This document shows positions 62,784 through 64,000 of a stretch of 64,000 nucleotides of DNA, piece by piece. Both the position numbers and the translations under genes were made by a program. The notes beneath the pieces were generated by a model, which saw only the letters and a program-made list of their open reading frames with translations, did not search any database and had not been told where the DNA came from. The stretch comes from Rubeoparvulum massiliense (GTDB lineage Bacteria; Bacillota; Bacilli; Rubeoparvulales; Rubeoparvulaceae): the NCBI RefSeq assembly GCF_001049895.1, contig NZ_CVPE01000004.1, positions 410,097 to 474,096 on the forward strand, given 5' to 3'. Position 1 is the stretch's first letter, and each line of letters begins with the position of its first letter.

Positions 62784-63446
62784 TCAGGATTGAATGATTT
62801 CAAGTATTTCAGTGATTGATTGCAAATAGTAATCTGCCCCTGCTAGCTCAGCTGGAGAGGAGAATCCATATGTACATGCAGCCACTTGAAAGCCATTTAA
62901 TTTACCAGCTTCTACATCAGAATGACGATCTCCTACCATTATCCCGTAGGTGAATCGGTATTTATTCTTTAGTACCCTAACTAACTCCACCTTGGATGCT
63001 GTTCCAAATTTACCCGCAGTATAGATTTCCTGAATATATGGATGTAGCTGGAATGTAGTACACACCGCCTGTACATAGCTATCTTGGCCATTACTAGCAA
63101 CAAAGATTGGATATCCTGCTTCATGAAGCATTGCTAACACATGAATTGTCCCCGGATATAGTTGAACCTTACCCTTTTGTAGTATCTCCAACTCTGCTGA
63201 TGTCAAAAGCTGTTCTGCTCGCTCTTTAATACCATTTTGATCCACGCCAGAGCCAAATAAAATCGCCCATATCTCATCAAGCGTTTTCCCTAGACAATGA
63301 AGGATCGTCTCTCTCTTAGGTACATCACCAAGGATGTAGCCTTCCTGCCGTAAGCCTTCCCACATTTGTTCAAACGCTGGAATCGCCAATTGATCGGTCT
63401 GTAGAAGTGTGCCATCCATATCAAAAATAACAGCATACTGTTTCAT
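62784..63446 (-). CDS. HAD-family phosphatase, phosphoglycolate phosphatase-like
   Basis: 220 residues from ATG at 63446, eight bases after GGGAG. The four HAD motifs are visible: FDMDGTLLQTD, the Ser/Asn step VASNGQ, the Lys in GTASKVELV, and MVGDRHSDVEAG. The helical cap lies between motifs I and II. It could act on phosphoglycolate, pyrophosphate or another small phosphate ester. It stands alone between ctsR and the rRNA terminator. Confidence 0.85.
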   Translation of the reverse strand: MKQYAVIFDMDGTLLQTDQLAIPAFEQMWEGLRQEGYILGDVPKRETILHCLGKTLDEIWAILFGSGVDQNGIKERAEQLLTSAELEILQKGKVQLYPGTIHVLAMLHEAGYPIFVASNGQDSYVQAVCTTFQLHPYIQEIYTAGKFGTASKVELVRVLKNKYRFTYGIMVGDRHSDVEAGKLNGFQVAACTYGFSSPAELAGADYYLQSITEILEIIQS

Positions 63447-63570
63447 TCTTTTTTCTCCCTTCAAAGAACTTTCATCAGTAATCTTTACATTAACATATCA
63501 TCGTTCTTGTCAATTTTCTAGGGATTAGGGTCAGTCTTCCGACCAGCACATATAAGCGGAAGGTGAAACG

Positions 63571-63604
63571 CAAAAGGAGCCATTCCGCTCATGGGAATGG
63601 CTCC
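63571..63604 (-). terminator. Terminator of the rRNA operon
   Basis: GGAGCCATTCC and its exact complement with a 7-base loop, followed by TTTT on the minus strand, 35 bp after the 5S end. Confidence 0.88.
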
Positions 63605-63639
63605 TGCTCTTTGATGCTATGTATGGATAATAAAAACTG

Positions 63640-63756
63640 CCTGGCAACGACCTACTCTCCCAGGACCCTGCGGTCCAAGTACCCTCGGCGTGAGAAGGCT
63701 TAACGGTCGTGTTCGGGATGGGAACGCGTGTGACCCTTCTGCAATCATCACCAGAC
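63640..63756 (-). rRNA. rrf: 5S ribosomal RNA
   Basis: About 117 nt on the minus strand. The conserved CCCATCCCGAACACG of loop B/C, GTTAAGCC and the 3' half with GAGAGTAGGTCG are present, and the ends pair (CTGTCTGG/CCAGGCAG-like termini). It is the last gene of an rRNA operon whose 23S gene lies beyond the window. Boundaries are good to a few bases. Confidence 0.96.
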
Positions 63757-64000
63757 AGCTTATATCAATTCCTTTGTCTCGCCCTCCTACAACAAGTTGC
63801 CGTGTCGGGCTCTGACAAACGAATAGATACCAAGTTATTGAAGAAATTCGGAGGAACCTTCGGTTCCTTACCTTAGAAAGCTTCCATGAGATACCTTCAA
63901 CAACACTTCACGAAGGTACTGAGCGTATTTCATTTTGCCTTGAGCGACTTTGCAACCTTCGGTTGCCGTAAGCGAAAGGCATATGAAATAGCTCTTACAA
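63757..64000 (-). other. 23S-5S spacer with several hairpins
   Basis: At least 244 bp upstream of 5S contain no recognisable 23S 3' end. Two short palindromes share the core AACCTTCGGTT (63854-63868 and 63952-63966). The second sits inside a larger stem with GAGC-TATTTCAT arms (63921-63933 and 63983-63994). A TACCTTC/GAAGGTA pair lies between. I see no tRNA in it. Confidence 0.7.

Overview
The window looks like a low-GC Gram-positive chromosome of the order Bacillales. The evidence is the Firmicutes gene order ctsR-mcsA-mcsB-clpC-radA-disA, then gltX/cysE/cysS/mrnC/rlmB/yacP/sigH/rpmG/secE/nusG, rplKAJL, rpoBC, str, S10-spc-alpha, ecfA1A2T-truA and rplM-rpsI. A T-box, an L10 leader and a CtsR operator of the Firmicutes type support this. 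Strong AGGAGG-type ribosome binding sites and frequent TTG/GTG starts also fit. I cannot name the species. The housekeeping block is read on the minus strand, so the biological order runs from high to low coordinates.

Layout from the 64 kb end downwards. First comes the 23S-5S spacer, the 5S rRNA and a terminator, followed by a HAD phosphatase. The class III heat-shock operon ctsR-mcsA-mcsB-clpC comes next, then radA-disA, then psd-pssA (phosphatidylethanolamine synthesis). A small plus-strand gene faces carD, followed by yacL, ispD-ispF and gltX. A cysteine-specific T-box precedes cysE-cysS-mrnC-rlmB-yacP. After that come sigH, rpmG-secE-nusG, rplK-rplA, an L10-autoregulated rplJ-rplL, rsmC, rpoB-rpoC, an L7Ae-like protein, rpsL-rpsG-fusA-tuf, and the S10-spc-alpha super-operon from rpsJ to rplQ. 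The series ends with the energy-coupling-factor module ecfA1-ecfA2-ecfT, truA, and rplM-rpsI closed by a strong terminator at 7.7 kb. The gene map (methionine aminopeptidase), usual between adk and infA in relatives, is absent. ecfA2 is broken by a 308-bp imperfect tandem duplication that looks like unmerged contig ends.

Below 7.7 kb lies an accessory, decayed region. It holds a hybrid of an IS21 istA 5' end and a tyrosine-recombinase 3' end, a large hairpin, and a shattered DUF3231 gene. It also has an intact bacitracin/lantibiotic-type ABC transporter (one ATPase, two permeases, plus strand) and an AgrC/AgrA-like two-component system (minus strand). Between these two is what I interpret as the ruin of a lasso-peptide-like RiPP locus. 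Its parts are a short peptide with a Y-x-K-P lasso-type leader, a long RNA hairpin, a McjC/asparagine-synthase-like N-terminal domain with a stop and a frameshift, and an ABC exporter fused to it by deletion and lacking its N-terminus. The reading frames are seen directly; the lasso assignment is inference from leader pattern, domain resemblance and context.
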